Source: CAVPMN01 sp963706425
GTDB taxonomy: Bacteria > Actinomycetota > Acidimicrobiia > Acidimicrobiales > Acidimicrobilacustridaceae
NCBI GenBank assembly: GCA_963706425.1
Contig: CAVPMN010000001.1
Location: forward strand, 372,001-436,000
Reading direction: 5' to 3'
DNA: 64,000 bases
This document shows positions 29,196 to 38,392 of the stretch, in pieces. The number at the start of each line of letters is the position of its first letter. The stretch's first letter is position 1. A model generated the notes under the pieces. It was given only the letters and a program-made list of their open reading frames with translations, was not told the origin of the DNA and searched no databases. Both the position numbers and the translations under genes were made by a program.

Positions 29196-32100
29196 TCAGG
29201 CCACCAGCTCCTGGAGGGCGGCCACGATCTCGGCCGCGGCGGCACCCGCCTTCTTGACCGGGATCTGCAGCTGACCGACATCGGGCTTGTAGACCGCCCC
29301 CTTGTAGAGCCGCTCGAGCCGCACGGTGCGGCTGGCCGAGAGCTCGATGGGCGAGATGCGGGCGAGATAGGTGGGGCCACTGAACCCGCTCGCCTTGGTG
29401 ACGGTGACCTCGCGGACCCCCGTACGCACGCATTCGGCCCGCAGCCGCGCCACCTCGAGCAGCGACCGAGCCTCGTCGGGGACCGGGCCGTAACGGTCGA
29501 GCCACTCGGTTTCGATGTCGGTCACCTCGTCGGGCGTGGTGACCGATGCCAGACGGCGATAGGCCTCGAGCCGGAGCTCCTCGCGCGCCACGTAGTCCTT
29601 GGGCAGGTTGGCGTCGAGCGGGAGCTCGAGCTTCACCTCGGCCGGCTCCCGAGCCTCCTCGCCCTTCAGCTCGGCCACCGCTTCGGTGACCATCTGGCAG
29701 TAGAGGTCGTAGCCGACCGCGGCGATGTGACCCGACTGACCGGTGCCGAGCAGGTTGCCGGCGCCCCTGATCTCGAGGTCGCGCATGGCGATGCGGAAGC
29801 CCGACCCCAGCTCGGTCGCCTCACCGATGGTCTTCAACCGCTCGTAGGCCTCTTCGGAGAGCGACCGGTCGGGCGGATAGAAGAGATAGGCGTAGGCGCG
29901 CTGACCGGCTCGACCGACGCGCCCGCGCAGCTGATGGAGCTGACCGAGGCCGAGCATGTCGGCCCGATCGACCACCAGGGTGTTGACCGTCGGCATGTCG
30001 ATGCCCGACTCGATGATCGTGGTGCAGACGAGCACGTCGTACTGCCCTTCCCAGAAGTCGAGCACGATCTGTTCGAGCGAGCCCTCGTCCATCTGCCCGT
30101 GGGCGATGGCGACCCGCGCTTCGGGCACCAGATCACGGAGGCCGGCGGCGACCCGTTCGATGTCCTGCACCCGGTTGTGCACGAAGAACACCTGGCCCTC
30201 GCGCAGCAGCTCTCGCCGAATGGCCTCGGCCACCGCCCGGTCGTCGTACTCGCCGACGTAGGTGAGGATGGGCTGGCGCTCGGCCGGCGCGGTGTTGAGC
30301 AACGTGAGGTCGCGGATGCCGGTGAGGCTCATCTCGAGCGTGCGTGGGATGGGGGTGGCGGTGAGGGTGAGCACGTCGACGTCGGCGCGCAGCTGCTTGA
30401 TCGACTCCTTGTGCGACACACCGAACCGCTGCTCCTCGTCGACCACGAGCAGGCCGAGGTCCTTGAACTCGATGTCGTCGGAGAGCAGGCGATGGGTGCC
30501 GATCACCACGTCGACCGTGCCGGCCCGCACGCCTTCGGCCACCTTGCGCGCCTGGGCCGAGGTGAGGAAGCGGCTGAGCACCTCGACCCGGATCGGATAG
30601 CCCGAGAAGCGGTCGGAGAAGGTCTGGAAGTGCTGCTGGGCCAGCAAGGTGGTGGGCACGAGCACCGCCGCCTGCTTGCCGTCCTGCACGCACTTGAACA
30701 CCCCGCGCAGCGCCACCTCGGTCTTGCCGAACCCGACGTCGCCACAGACCAGGCGGTCCATCGGTAGCGCCGCCTCCATGTCGACCTTCATCTCGTCGAT
30801 GGCTTTGGCCTGGTCGGTGGTCTCCTCGAAGGGGAACGCCTCCTCGAACTCGCGCTGCCAGGGCGTGTCGGGCGCGAACGCGTGCCCCTCGGTGTGCACG
30901 CGCTTCTGGTAGAGCACCACCAGCTCCTGGGCGATCTCGGTGACGGCCGAACGCACGCGGGCCTTGGCCTTCTGCCACTCGCTGCCGCCGAGCCGGCTGA
31001 GCGACGGCGAGTCGCCGCCGGTGTAGTGGCGCACCGCGTCGATCTGATCGGAAGGCACGTAGAGCCGGTCGTCGCCCCGATACTCGAGCAACAGGTAGTC
31101 GCGCTCGACACCACCGATGGCCCGCTTGACCATGCCGCCGTAGCGCGCCACGCCGTGCTGGTAGTGCACGACATGGTCGCCGGGCTTGAGGTCGTCGAAG
31201 TAGCCCTGCGCAGCCTGGCGGCGCGGGCGAACCCGACGATGAGCACGGCGCCGTCCGGTGACGTCGCTCTCGGCCAGCACCGCCAGCTTCACGCTCGGCA
31301 GGATGAAGCCCCGCTCGATCGGCGCTACCACCACATGGGCGCCCGGGCGGGTGATGTCGGGGGTGGGACGAGTGGCGGACGGCTCGTCGAATCGGGCGTG
31401 CACGCCTTGTTCGGCGAGCAGCTCGGCCACCCGACCGGCCGACCCGACGCCGTCGGCGGCCACCACGATGCGGAACCCGTCGGCCAGCAGCTCGGTGAGC
31501 TGGCCGGTCAGCGACGACCCGTCACCGATGACCGGGGCCCAGCCGGCGGCGACGACGGTGGCGACGTCGGGCCCTTCGGGCGCGGTGGTGACCGTCCATG
31601 CCGGTGCGGTGGTGTGCGCCAACAGCCGATCGAACGGCAGGTGCAGGCGCGGGAACTCGTCGTCGCCCGCCTCCCAGGTGCGCGCCAGCGTGGCCGCCAG
31701 ATCTTCCTCTTCGGCCAGCAGGTCGGCGGCCCGATCGCGCATGCGCCGGGGCTCGACCAGCAGCACTTGGGCGTCGGCGTCGATCAGGTCGAGCACGAGG
31801 TGCTCGGCGTCGGCCAGCCAGGGCAGCCACGACTCCATGCCCTCGAACGACAGGCCCTCGGCCAACCGCTCCCATTGCTCGCGGCCCCACGGCTGCGACG
31901 CGATCAGCGCCGCGGCGCGTGCTTGCACCTCTGGCGTGGCCAGCAGCTCGCGGCACGGGAAGATCTCGACCTCGGCGATGTCAGTGGTGGATCGTTGCTC
32001 CGACACCGAGAACTCGGTGAGGCGATCGACCTCGTCTCCCCACAGGTCGATGCGCACGGGCTGGTCGGCGGTGGAGGGGAACACGTCGACGATCGAGCCC

Positions 32101-32624
32101 CGCACGGCCACCTCGCCGCGATGCTCCACCTGGTACTCGCGGCGGTAGCCGGCCGCCACCAGCCGCTCGACCAGCTCGACCGGGTCGACCTGGTCGCCGT
32201 GCCCGATGATGATCGGCTCGACGTCTTCGACGTGGGGACCGAGGCGCTGCACCAACGCCCGGGCGGCGGCCACGACGACCCGCGGGCGAACCGGCTCGTG
32301 CTGGAGGCGCCACAGCACCCGCAGCCGGCGCCCCATGGTCTCGATGCCCGGGCTCACCCGCTCGAAGGGCAACGTCTCCCACGCGGGGAACAGCTCGACC
32401 TCGTCGGGATCGAGGTATTCGGCCAGGTCGCGCGCCAGGCGCTCGGCTTCGGTGCTGGTGGGCACCGCCACCACGATCGGGCGGCGCGCCGACAGCGACG
32501 CCAGCCCCGCGATGACGATGGCCCGCGCCGGTTCGGGTACCGCCAGCACGGCCGACGCCCGACCCAACACCTTGGTGAGCGCCGGCTCGTCCTCGAGGAG
32601 CGCAGGGAGGTGCTCGAGGGCCAT
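29196..32624 (-). CDS. mfd: Transcription-repair coupling factor
   Basis: This 1142-residue Mfd removes stalled RNA polymerase and recruits UvrA. The N-terminal UvrB-homology region ([15 protein letters not shown]) is followed by the RNA-polymerase-interacting domain [20 protein letters not shown] at about 470. The RecG-like motor comes next, with Walker [23 protein letters not shown] box and [27 protein letters not shown] (motif VI region) and the TRCF C-terminal domain close it. It is full length and unbroken. It starts one base after the pth stop. Confidence 0.97.
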   Translation of the reverse strand: MALEHLPALLEDEPALTKVLGRASAVLAVPEPARAIVIAGLASLSARRPIVVAVPTSTEAERLARDLAEYLDPDEVELFPAWETLPFERVSPGIETMGRRLRVLWRLQHEPVRPRVVVAAARALVQRLGPHVEDVEPIIIGHGDQVDPVELVERLVAAGYRREYQVEHRGEVAVRGSIVDVFPSTADQPVRIDLWGDEVDRLTEFSVSEQRSTTDIAEVEIFPCRELLATPEVQARAAALIASQPWGREQWERLAEGLSFEGMESWLPWLADAEHLVLDLIDADAQVLLVEPRRMRDRAADLLAEEEDLAATLARTWEAGDDEFPRLHLPFDRLLAHTTAPAWTVTTAPEGPDVATVVAAGWAPVIGDGSSLTGQLTELLADGFRIVVAADGVGSAGRVAELLAEQGVHARFDEPSATRPTPDITRPGAHVVVAPIERGFILPSVKLAVLAESDVTGRRRAHRRVRPRRQAAQGYFDDLKPGDHVVHYQHGVARYGGMVKRAIGGVERDYLLLEYRGDDRLYVPSDQIDAVRHYTGGDSPSLSRLGGSEWQKAKARVRSAVTEIAQELVVLYQKRVHTEGHAFAPDTPWQREFEEAFPFEETTDQAKAIDEMKVDMEAALPMDRLVCGDVGFGKTEVALRGVFKCVQDGKQAAVLVPTTLLAQQHFQTFSDRFSGYPIRVEVLSRFLTSAQARKVAEGVRAGTVDVVIGTHRLLSDDIEFKDLGLLVVDEEQRFGVSHKESIKQLRADVDVLTLTATPIPRTLEMSLTGIRDLTLLNTAPAERQPILTYVGEYDDRAVAEAIRRELLREGQVFFVHNRVQDIERVAAGLRDLVPEARVAIAHGQMDEGSLEQIVLDFWEGQYDVLVCTTIIESGIDMPTVNTLVVDRADMLGLGQLHQLRGRVGRAGQRAYAYLFYPPDRSLSEEAYERLKTIGEATELGSGFRIAMRDLEIRGAGNLLGTGQSGHIAAVGYDLYCQMVTEAVAELKGEEAREPAEVKLELPLDANLPKDYVAREELRLEAYRRLASVTTPDEVTDIETEWLDRYGPVPDEARSLLEVARLRAECVRTGVREVTVTKASGFSGPTYLARISPIELSASRTVRLERLYKGAVYKPDVGQLQIPVKKAGAAAAEIVAALQELVA

Positions 32625-32625
32625 C

Positions 32626-33207
32626 TCAGGTGGCCGCGCTGTTGAACCGGCCCATCGCCGACTCGACGCCCTCGCTCAGGATCAGCTCGACTGCGTCGGC
32701 GGCCGTCGTCACCATCTCGTCGAGCAGCACCCGGTCGGCCTTGCCCAACCGGCTGAGGACGTGATCGGCGCCGTGCTCCTTCGACGGCGGTTTGCCCACA
32801 CCGATGCGGATCCGCACGAAGTCGTCGCTGTGCAGGTGCGCCTTGATCGACCGCAGCCCGTTGTGCCCGGCCAGACCCCCGCCGAGCTTGACCTTGAGCC
32901 GACCGAGGGGCAGGTCGAGCTCGTCGTGCACGACGACCAGTCGGTGGAGATCGTCGACGTCGAAGCGCCGGACCAGCTTGCCCACCGACTCGCCCGACAG
33001 GTTCATGTAGGTCTGAGGCTCGGCCACCACGAGCCGCTGCCCGTCGACCCGCAGCTCGTCGACGAGGGCCAGCTCCTTGCCCTTGCGCAGGCGACCGTCG
33101 TGGCGACGAACCAACTCGTCGACCACGGCGAAGCCCACGTTGTGGCGGGTGCCGACGTAGTCACGCCCCGGGTTGCCGAGGCCGACCACCAGGAGGTCGG
33201 CGGCCAT
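32626..33207 (-). CDS. pth: Peptidyl-tRNA hydrolase
   Basis: This 193-residue Pth recycles peptidyl-tRNA by ester hydrolysis. Active-site blocks are LLVVGLGNPGRDYVGTRHNV (catalytic His in RHNVGF), EPQTYMNLSGESV and VVVHDELDLPLGRLKVKLGG with GGLAGHNGLRSI. It lies 12 bases after rplY and one base before mfd, in the conserved rplY-pth-mfd order. Confidence 0.97.
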   Translation of the reverse strand: MAADLLVVGLGNPGRDYVGTRHNVGFAVVDELVRRHDGRLRKGKELALVDELRVDGQRLVVAEPQTYMNLSGESVGKLVRRFDVDDLHRLVVVHDELDLPLGRLKVKLGGGLAGHNGLRSIKAHLHSDDFVRIRIGVGKPPSKEHGADHVLSRLGKADRVLLDEMVTTAADAVELILSEGVESAMGRFNSAAT

Positions 33208-33219
33208 CAGGCGGCTCGG

Positions 33220-33894
33220 TTACTCGCTGGCTTCGTCGCTGCTCGCCTCGGCACCTTCGCCGCCGGCTTCGGCACCTTCGCCCTCTTCGCCTTCACCCTC
33301 GGCCGGCAGGCCCTCGTCGGCCGCCGAGAATCGGGTGGCGACACCGGCGATGACGGTGGTGGAGGGGTCGACCTCGGTGGTGACGCCCTCGGGCAGGACG
33401 AGATCGCCGACCGTGATCGACGTGCCGACGGTGAGATCGGTGATGTCGGCCTCGATCGAGCCGGGGATGCCGGTGGGCTTGGCCATCACCGTGAGCGACT
33501 TCATCTGCTGCTCGGCGATGCCCTTGGCGTTGTCGACCTCTTTGGCCTCGCCGATGGTGACGATGGGGACCTCGACCTCGACGAGCACGTCGGGATCGAC
33601 CCGGAAGAAGTCGATGTGAAGGACGTCGCGGCGCACGGGATCGCGCTGGAGATCCTTGACGATCGTGAAGTCCTTCTTGCCGTCGATGTCGAGGGCGATG
33701 AGCGCGTTGAGCCCGGCGTCGGTGGTGAGCACCCGGCGCAGCTCGGTCCACTTGACGGCGACGGCGACGGGCTCGGAGCCCATGCCGTAGACGACGCCGG
33801 GCACCTTGCCCTCGGCGCGGAGCCGGCCAGCGGCTCGGGAGCCGGGCGGGCGTCCGGTTTCGGCGGTGAGAGTCAGATCCATAAGGTTGACCAT
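33220..33894 (-). CDS. rplY: 50S ribosomal protein L25/general stress protein Ctc
   Basis: This 224-residue protein is of the long L25/Ctc type. It has an L25 domain (LTLTAETGRPPGSRAAGRLR, VPGVVYGMG) that binds 5S rRNA, then a TL5 beta-domain (VPIVTIGEAKEVDNAKGI) and an acidic Glu/Gly/Ala tail of about 35 residues. ATG 33894 is chosen because AAGGTGG lies nine bases upstream. A second ATG at 33882 has no ribosome site. It leads the rplY-pth-mfd run. Confidence 0.96.
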   Translation of the reverse strand: MVNLMDLTLTAETGRPPGSRAAGRLRAEGKVPGVVYGMGSEPVAVAVKWTELRRVLTTDAGLNALIALDIDGKKDFTIVKDLQRDPVRRDVLHIDFFRVDPDVLVEVEVPIVTIGEAKEVDNAKGIAEQQMKSLTVMAKPTGIPGSIEADITDLTVGTSITVGDLVLPEGVTTEVDPSTTVIAGVATRFSAADEGLPAEGEGEEGEGAEAGGEGAEASSDEASE

Positions 33895-33981
33895 GCTACC
33901 GGTCCACCTTGGGACGGGCGAAACCGGTCGACGTGACCTTTGGCCCTAGGCCGGGCCACACCGAGACCTGACCCTGTGGGC

Positions 33982-34347
33982 ATGTCTTCTGCCCTGAGCG
34001 CCCCCATCCCGACCACCGCCCCCGAGGTCGCCCAGACCGAGGCCGCCCGCACCGAGGCCGCCGGGCCCGTTGCGGTTGACACCGGGGCCGCCGCGCCGAG
34101 CGCGGCGCCCACCACCGACGAGGTCGATCGCGGCTTCGGCGCGGCCATCGTGTGGGGCTCGATCCTCGGCATCGTGGCCTTCGCGGTGCTCATCGCCATC
34201 GGCACGGTGCTGGCGGCGCGCAGCGTGGACGTCGATCTCGAAGCCGGCGCGGTGGCGGCCATCGCGGTGTGGACCGGCATCTGGGGCGGCCTGTTCCTCG
34301 GCGGCACCGTCGCCGTGGGCCGCTGGTCGATGCGCCAGGGCCACTGA
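33982..34347 (+). CDS. Small two-helix membrane protein of unknown function
   Basis: This 121-residue protein has an Ala/Thr/Pro-rich, acidic N-terminal half (about 50 residues). Two hydrophobic helices follow (AAIVWGSILGIVAFAVLIAI and AVWTGIWGGLFLGGTVAVG) with a short acidic loop. I know no family. It is divergent from rplY and convergent with prs, with a long hairpin between the 3' ends. The ATG at 33982 is chosen because the reading frame before it is unlike protein. No strong ribosome site is present. Confidence 0.7.
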   Translation: MSSALSAPIPTTAPEVAQTEAARTEAAGPVAVDTGAAAPSAAPTTDEVDRGFGAAIVWGSILGIVAFAVLIAIGTVLAARSVDVDLEAGAVAAIAVWTGIWGGLFLGGTVAVGRWSMRQGH

Positions 34348-34373
34348 CACTCTCCGACCTTCGCTCCCCTCCG

Positions 34374-34420
34374 AAATCGGTGCGTGAAACCACCGTAGGG
34401 GGTGTTTCACGCACCAATTT
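34374..34420. terminator. Bidirectional hairpin terminator between the small membrane protein gene and prs
   Basis: GGTGCGTGAAAC-C-ACC pairs with GGTGTTTCACGCACC (15 pairs, one bulged C). Flanking AAAT/ATTT arms extend it past one mismatch, giving A-rich and T-rich edges for both directions. It lies 26 bases after the plus-strand stop and 38 bases from the prs stop. Confidence 0.75.
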
Positions 34421-34458
34421 GGGTGGTGGGCCACCGGGTCTGCCGGCGGTACCGGGCC

Positions 34459-35439
34459 TCAGGACTGGTTGGCGCCGCCGAAGATCTCGCTCACCGACGT
34501 GTCCTCGAAGACGGCGTCGATCGCCTCGGCGATGATGCCGGCCACCGACAGCACCTCGACCTTGTCGAACTGCTTCTCGGGCGGCAGGGGCAACGTGTTG
34601 GTGACCACCACCTTGGAGATCACCGAGTTCTTCAGCCGGTCGACCGCGGGGCCGGAGAACACCGGGTGCGTGCACGCGGCGTAGACCTCGGCCGCGCCGT
34701 GCTGCTTGAGCTGCTCGGCCGCGGCGACGATGGTGCCGGCGGTGTCGATCATGTCGTCGATGAGCACGCAGTTGCGGCCCTCGACGTCGCCGACGACGTC
34801 GCGAGCCTCGACCTCGTTCTTGGCCCCCTTCACCCGGCGCTTGTGGATGATGGCCAGATCGGCGCCCAGCTGCTGTGAGTAGCGCTCGGCCACCTTCACC
34901 CGGCCGGCGTCGGGCGACACGACCACGAGGTCGTCGCCGAGGCCGGCGAGGTAGTCGACCAGCACGGGCATGGCGGTGAGGTGGTCGACCGGGCCGTCGA
35001 AGAAGCCCTGGATCTGGCCCGAGTGCAGGTCGACGCTGATGATGCGCGTGGCGCCGGCGATCGAGAACATGTCGGCGACCAGCTTGGCGGTGATGGGCTC
35101 GCGGCCCTCGGCCTTGCGGTCCTGGCGGGAGTAGCCGTAGTAGGGGCACACCACCGTGATGCGCTTGGCCGAGGCGCGCTTGGCGGCGTCGACCATGATG
35201 AGCTGCTCCATCAGCGCGTCGTTGAGCGTCGAGCCGTCGGCTGCGCTGTGGGTCTGCACGATGAACACGTCGGTGCCACGAACCGACTCGTCGAAGCGGC
35301 AGTGGATCTCGCCGTTGGCGAACTCGGCCAGGTTGGGCTGTCCGAGGGGGATCTGCAGGCCGGCGGCGATCTCCTCGGCCAAGGGCAGGTGAGCACGGCC
35401 CGAGACGAGGACCAGGCGCTTCTTCGGGACGAGTTCCAT
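34459..35439 (-). CDS. prs: Ribose-phosphate pyrophosphokinase
   Basis: This 326-residue PRPP synthase makes 5-phosphoribosyl-1-pyrophosphate from ribose-5-phosphate and ATP for nucleotide, His and Trp synthesis. Motifs seen are RDVFIVQT-type GTDVFIVQTHS, YGYSRQDRKAEGREPI (ATP-binding flexible loop region), SVDLHSGQIQGFF and the PRPP loop VLIDDMIDTAGTIV. The glmU stop is four bases upstream. A GTG codon abutting it (35442) could also start, but ATG 35439 is the better codon. Confidence 0.96.
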   Translation of the reverse strand: MELVPKKRLVLVSGRAHLPLAEEIAAGLQIPLGQPNLAEFANGEIHCRFDESVRGTDVFIVQTHSAADGSTLNDALMEQLIMVDAAKRASAKRITVVCPYYGYSRQDRKAEGREPITAKLVADMFSIAGATRIISVDLHSGQIQGFFDGPVDHLTAMPVLVDYLAGLGDDLVVVSPDAGRVKVAERYSQQLGADLAIIHKRRVKGAKNEVEARDVVGDVEGRNCVLIDDMIDTAGTIVAAAEQLKQHGAAEVYAACTHPVFSGPAVDRLKNSVISKVVVTNTLPLPPEKQFDKVEVLSVAGIIAEAIDAVFEDTSVSEIFGGANQS

Positions 35440-35442
35440 CAC

Positions 35443-36525
35443 TCAGGAAGCATAGAACGGACCCGTGCGGGTCTCCGGCGGGATGTGCGATCCGGGCTCG
35501 AGCACCGCGAACGGGCCCACTCGGGCCTGGTCGCCGATCTCGGCGTCGCGGCCCACGGTGTGCTCGACCGTGGCGCCCGCCCCGACGATGCAGTCGACCA
35601 GTCGGGTGTCGGGGCCGAGTTCGGCTCCGGCGCCGACCACGCAGCGCCCCTGGAGCATCGTGCCCGGGAAGAGCGTGACGTCCGGTGAGAGCTCGACGGT
35701 GGCGTCGATGTAGGTGCGATCGGGGTCGAGCATGGTGACGCCCTGGCGTAGCCAGCCCTCGTTGGTGCGTCGCCGCAGCTCGGCTTCGGCCACCGCCAGC
35801 TGCACCCGGTCGTTGACACCCTGGGTCTCGAGCGGGTCGGCGGCCACCATCGACACCACCGGATAGCCGGCGTCGTGCAGCACTTCGACCACGTCGGTGA
35901 GGTAGTACTCGCCCTGGGCGTTCTCGGGGCTGAGCCGGCGCAGCGCCGGCGCGAGGACGCTGCGCCGGAAGCAGTAGATCGAGGTGTTGATCTCGTCGAT
36001 GGCCCGCTCGTCGTCGAGCGCGTCGCTCTCCTCGACGATGCGCGAGACACGATCGTCCTTGTCGCGCACCACGCGGCCATAGCCGGACGGATCGTCGAGA
36101 CGGGCGGTGAGCAGCGTGCAGGCCGCGCCGGTGTCGCGATGGCGCTCGACGAGGGCGCTGATGGTGCCGGGTCGCAGCAGTGGCGTGTCGCCCGGGAGCA
36201 CGAGCAGGTCGCCGTCGTCGAACTCGTCGTCGGGGAACGCGGTGAGCCCGACGCTGACGGCGTCGCCGGTGCCCCGCTGCACGTGCTGCTCGACGAAGTC
36301 GAGCAGGAGGTCGGGTGCCTCCTCCTGCAACTTCTTGGTGACCCGCTCGGCGCCGTGGCCGACGACGATGACGACCCGCCCCATCTGGGTGTCGCGGGTG
36401 GCGTCGAGCACGTAGAGCAACATCGCCCGTCCGCACAGCAGATGGAGGGGCTTCGGTCGTGACGATCGCATGCGGGTGCCCTCGCCCGCGGCGAGCACGA
36501 TGGCGGAGAGCGTCGGATCGGTCAT
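35443..36525 (-). CDS. glmU: UDP-N-acetylglucosamine pyrophosphorylase (GlmU N-terminal type), short C-terminal domain
   Basis: This 360-residue protein keeps the whole uridyltransferase domain: VLAAGEGTRMRSSRPKPLH, EQHVQRGTGDAVSVG, LLVLPGDTPLL and ITEGxxD-like NDRVQLAVAEAELRRR. Only about five left-handed beta-helix turns follow (TLFPGTMLQGRCVVGAGAEL, ARVGPFAVLEP), ending GPFYAS. Full GlmU has about 450-480 residues, and the missing part holds the acetyltransferase active site. No frameshift is possible, since prs begins right after the stop. It probably makes only UDP-GlcNAc from GlcNAc-1-P, with acetylation done elsewhere. The start ATG has a possible -10 (TAGAAC) six bases before it. Confidence 0.9.
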   Translation of the reverse strand: MTDPTLSAIVLAAGEGTRMRSSRPKPLHLLCGRAMLLYVLDATRDTQMGRVVIVVGHGAERVTKKLQEEAPDLLLDFVEQHVQRGTGDAVSVGLTAFPDDEFDDGDLLVLPGDTPLLRPGTISALVERHRDTGAACTLLTARLDDPSGYGRVVRDKDDRVSRIVEESDALDDERAIDEINTSIYCFRRSVLAPALRRLSPENAQGEYYLTDVVEVLHDAGYPVVSMVAADPLETQGVNDRVQLAVAEAELRRRTNEGWLRQGVTMLDPDRTYIDATVELSPDVTLFPGTMLQGRCVVGAGAELGPDTRLVDCIVGAGATVEHTVGRDAEIGDQARVGPFAVLEPGSHIPPETRTGPFYAS

Positions 36526-36568
36526 ACGGAAGTTCTATCGGGGTCGGACGCTAGGGTCTAGGAGCCCT

Positions 36569-36640
36569 TCGGGGGTGATGTAATCGGCAACATGCGAGGT
36601 TTTGGTCCTCGTCTTCGGGGTTCGAATCCCTGCCCCCGAG
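36569..36640 (+). tRNA. tRNA-Gln (anticodon TTG)
   Basis: Acceptor arms TCGGGGG and CCCCCGA pair over seven positions, with discriminator G. The D arm holds ATGTAATCGGCAACAT. The anticodon stem CGAGG/CCTCG closes loop TTTTGGT, giving TTG for CAA codons. The T arm contains GGTTCGAAT. No CCA is encoded. Confidence 0.96.
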
Positions 36641-36749
36641 CTGCTCCTCCCTCCTGGTCGGCCCGTCCCCGCCGGGCCTCCGCTCTCCCACCCAACTTGG
36701 GGGCGCGTTTGGTGTCGGCCCCATGCCGCCCGGTAAGGTCCCCGGCGCC

Positions 36750-36851
36750 ATGGGTTCACTGATCAAGAAACGCCGCAAGCGGATGCGCAAGAAGAAGCAC
36801 AAGAAGATGCTGAAGCGCACCCGTTTCCAACGCCGCGCCGCGGGCAAGTAG
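36750..36851 (+). CDS. Small ribosomal protein bS22 (AURKAIP1/COX24 domain)
   Basis: This 33-residue, extremely basic protein begins MGSLIKKRRKRM and ends RTRFQRRAAGK. It closely follows the actinobacterial bS22 protein first seen in mycobacterial 30S structures (MGSVIKKRRKRM type), near the decoding centre. The related COX24/AURKAIP1 domain is in mitoribosomes. It is far below usual gene-caller length, yet the match across the whole length is clear. It lies between tRNA-Gln and ispE, in plus orientation, convergent with ispE by 11 bases. Confidence 0.93.
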   Translation: MGSLIKKRRKRMRKKKHKKMLKRTRFQRRAAGK

Positions 36852-36862
36852 CCGCGTCCGGC

Positions 36863-37573
36863 TCAGCCGGCAACCGTCCTCACCACCACTCGGCCCTCGC
36901 CCGGGTGGTCGCCTTCGACGAACCAGGTCGAACCGCTGCCCGCCAGGCGCGGCAGCGCACCCGTGGCGTCGCCCAGCCGGTCGCGCCACTCGGCCAGGCG
37001 CGGCTCGTGGGCGAGGGCGGCCGGTTCGAGGTCGTTGCCGTGCGCGCCTGACGGCCCGCCCATCTCGTCCCAGGCGCGGTAGACGGCGACGGTCGAGCAG
37101 CCGAAGGGCGGCGTGAGCAGGGTGAAGGTGCGCGGCTCGACGGGCAGCGGATCGACCACCTCGCCGATGCCCTGCACCCGGGCTCGACCCCCGACCAGAC
37201 AGAACGGCACGTCGGCCCCCAGGCGGGCGGCCGCCTGCAGATCGTCGAAGCCGGTGTGGCGGAGGATGGCCGCCGCATCGCTCGAGCCGCCGCCGAGACC
37301 GGCTCCGGGCGGGATGCGCTTGTCGAGGCGGACATGGGCGTTGAGCCCGACCAGCCGCATGGCCCGCAGGACGAGGTTGTCGTCGTCGACCTCGAGATCC
37401 GCGCCGACGATCTCGAGGCTGGGCTCACCCGCAGCGCCGAGGTCGGTGAGGGTGAGCGTGTCGACCAGGTCGAGGCTCACCATCTCGGCGTCGATGAGGT
37501 GGAAGCCGTCGGGCCGCACGCCGGTGATGCGCAACGACACCGTGAGCTTGGCCGGGGCCGTCAGCACGGCCAT
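36863..37573 (-). CDS. ispE: 4-diphosphocytidyl-2-C-methyl-D-erythritol kinase
   Basis: This 236-residue GHMP kinase phosphorylates CDP-methylerythritol in the MEP isoprenoid pathway. Substrate motif LTAPAKLTVSLRITGVRPDG, ATP motif RIPPGAGLGGGSSDAAA and the C-terminal GALPRLAGSGSTWFV glycine motif are all present. It is shorter than many IspE (about 280-310), with a compact middle. Its ATG overlaps the rsmA stop by one base (TGATG), as in the conserved rsmA-ispE pair. Confidence 0.94.
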   Translation of the reverse strand: MAVLTAPAKLTVSLRITGVRPDGFHLIDAEMVSLDLVDTLTLTDLGAAGEPSLEIVGADLEVDDDNLVLRAMRLVGLNAHVRLDKRIPPGAGLGGGSSDAAAILRHTGFDDLQAAARLGADVPFCLVGGRARVQGIGEVVDPLPVEPRTFTLLTPPFGCSTVAVYRAWDEMGGPSGAHGNDLEPAALAHEPRLAEWRDRLGDATGALPRLAGSGSTWFVEGDHPGEGRVVVRTVAG

Positions 37574-38392
37574 CACCCTAGAGCGACCACCGCGTCGGTC
37601 AGACGGCCCCACGCCTCGATGCCGAGCTCCTCGGGTCGGGCCTCCGGACGGACGCCCGCCGTGGTGAACGCCTCGGCAGGCACGACGCCGGCGAGGGACC
37701 GACGCAGCATCTTGCGGCGCTGGCCGAACGCGGTGCGCACGAGAGCGAAGAGGCGATCGGGATCGGCGGCGACGGCCGGCTCGAGCCTTCGGGTGATGCG
37801 CACGAGCACGGACTCGACGCGGGGCTGGGGCACGAACACCGTGGGCGGCACCCGGCCGACCAGCTCGGCGTGCGCGTGGTAGGCGACCTTCACCGACGGG
37901 ATGCCATAGGCCGGGTCGCCGGCAGACGCAGCCAGCCGCTCGCCGGCCTCGCGCTGCACCATCACCAGCATCCGGGTGATGGCCGCCACGTCGTCGAGCA
38001 GATCGAGCACCAGCGGTGTGGCCACGTTGTAGGGCAGGTTGGCCACGAGCACCCATCGGTCGTGAGCGGCGAGCAGCTCGGACCAGTCGAGCGTCGAGCG
38101 CGTCGCCCTCGACCACGCGCACCCCTACCGGCTCGACCTGCTCACGCAGGATGGGGACGAGATGGCGGTCGACCTCGATGGCGGTGACCGACGCACCGGT
38201 GTCGGCGAGGGCGAGGGTGAGCGAGCCCAAGCCGGCGCCGATCTCGACGACCGGCTCGCCCGGTTGCACGCCGGCGAGGCGCGCGATGCGGCGCACCGTG
38301 TTGGGATCGGCCACGAAGTTCTGGCCGAGCGCCCGGCTGGGGCTGAGACCGTGACGGTCGAGCAGCTCGCCGATCTGGCGGCCGCTCAGCAG
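37573..38392 (-). CDS. rsmA: 16S rRNA (adenine1518/1519-N6) dimethyltransferase, frameshifted near 38086-38101
   Basis: Two frames join into one KsgA/RsmA. The first has LLDRHGLSPSRALGQNFVAD and the SAM motif VVEIGAGLGSLTLALA with SVTAIEVDRHLV. The second has the NLPY catalytic motif (VLVANLPYNVATPLVLDLLD), MVQREAGERL and the C-terminal FGQRRKMLRRSLAG. A repeat CTCGACGCTCGAC spans the break, and removing one base gives exactly 272 residues. No ATG/GTG/TTG precedes the conserved start. CTG 38392, overlapping the rpf stop, is my best guess. It dimethylates two adenines in helix 45 of 16S rRNA. Confidence 0.88.
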
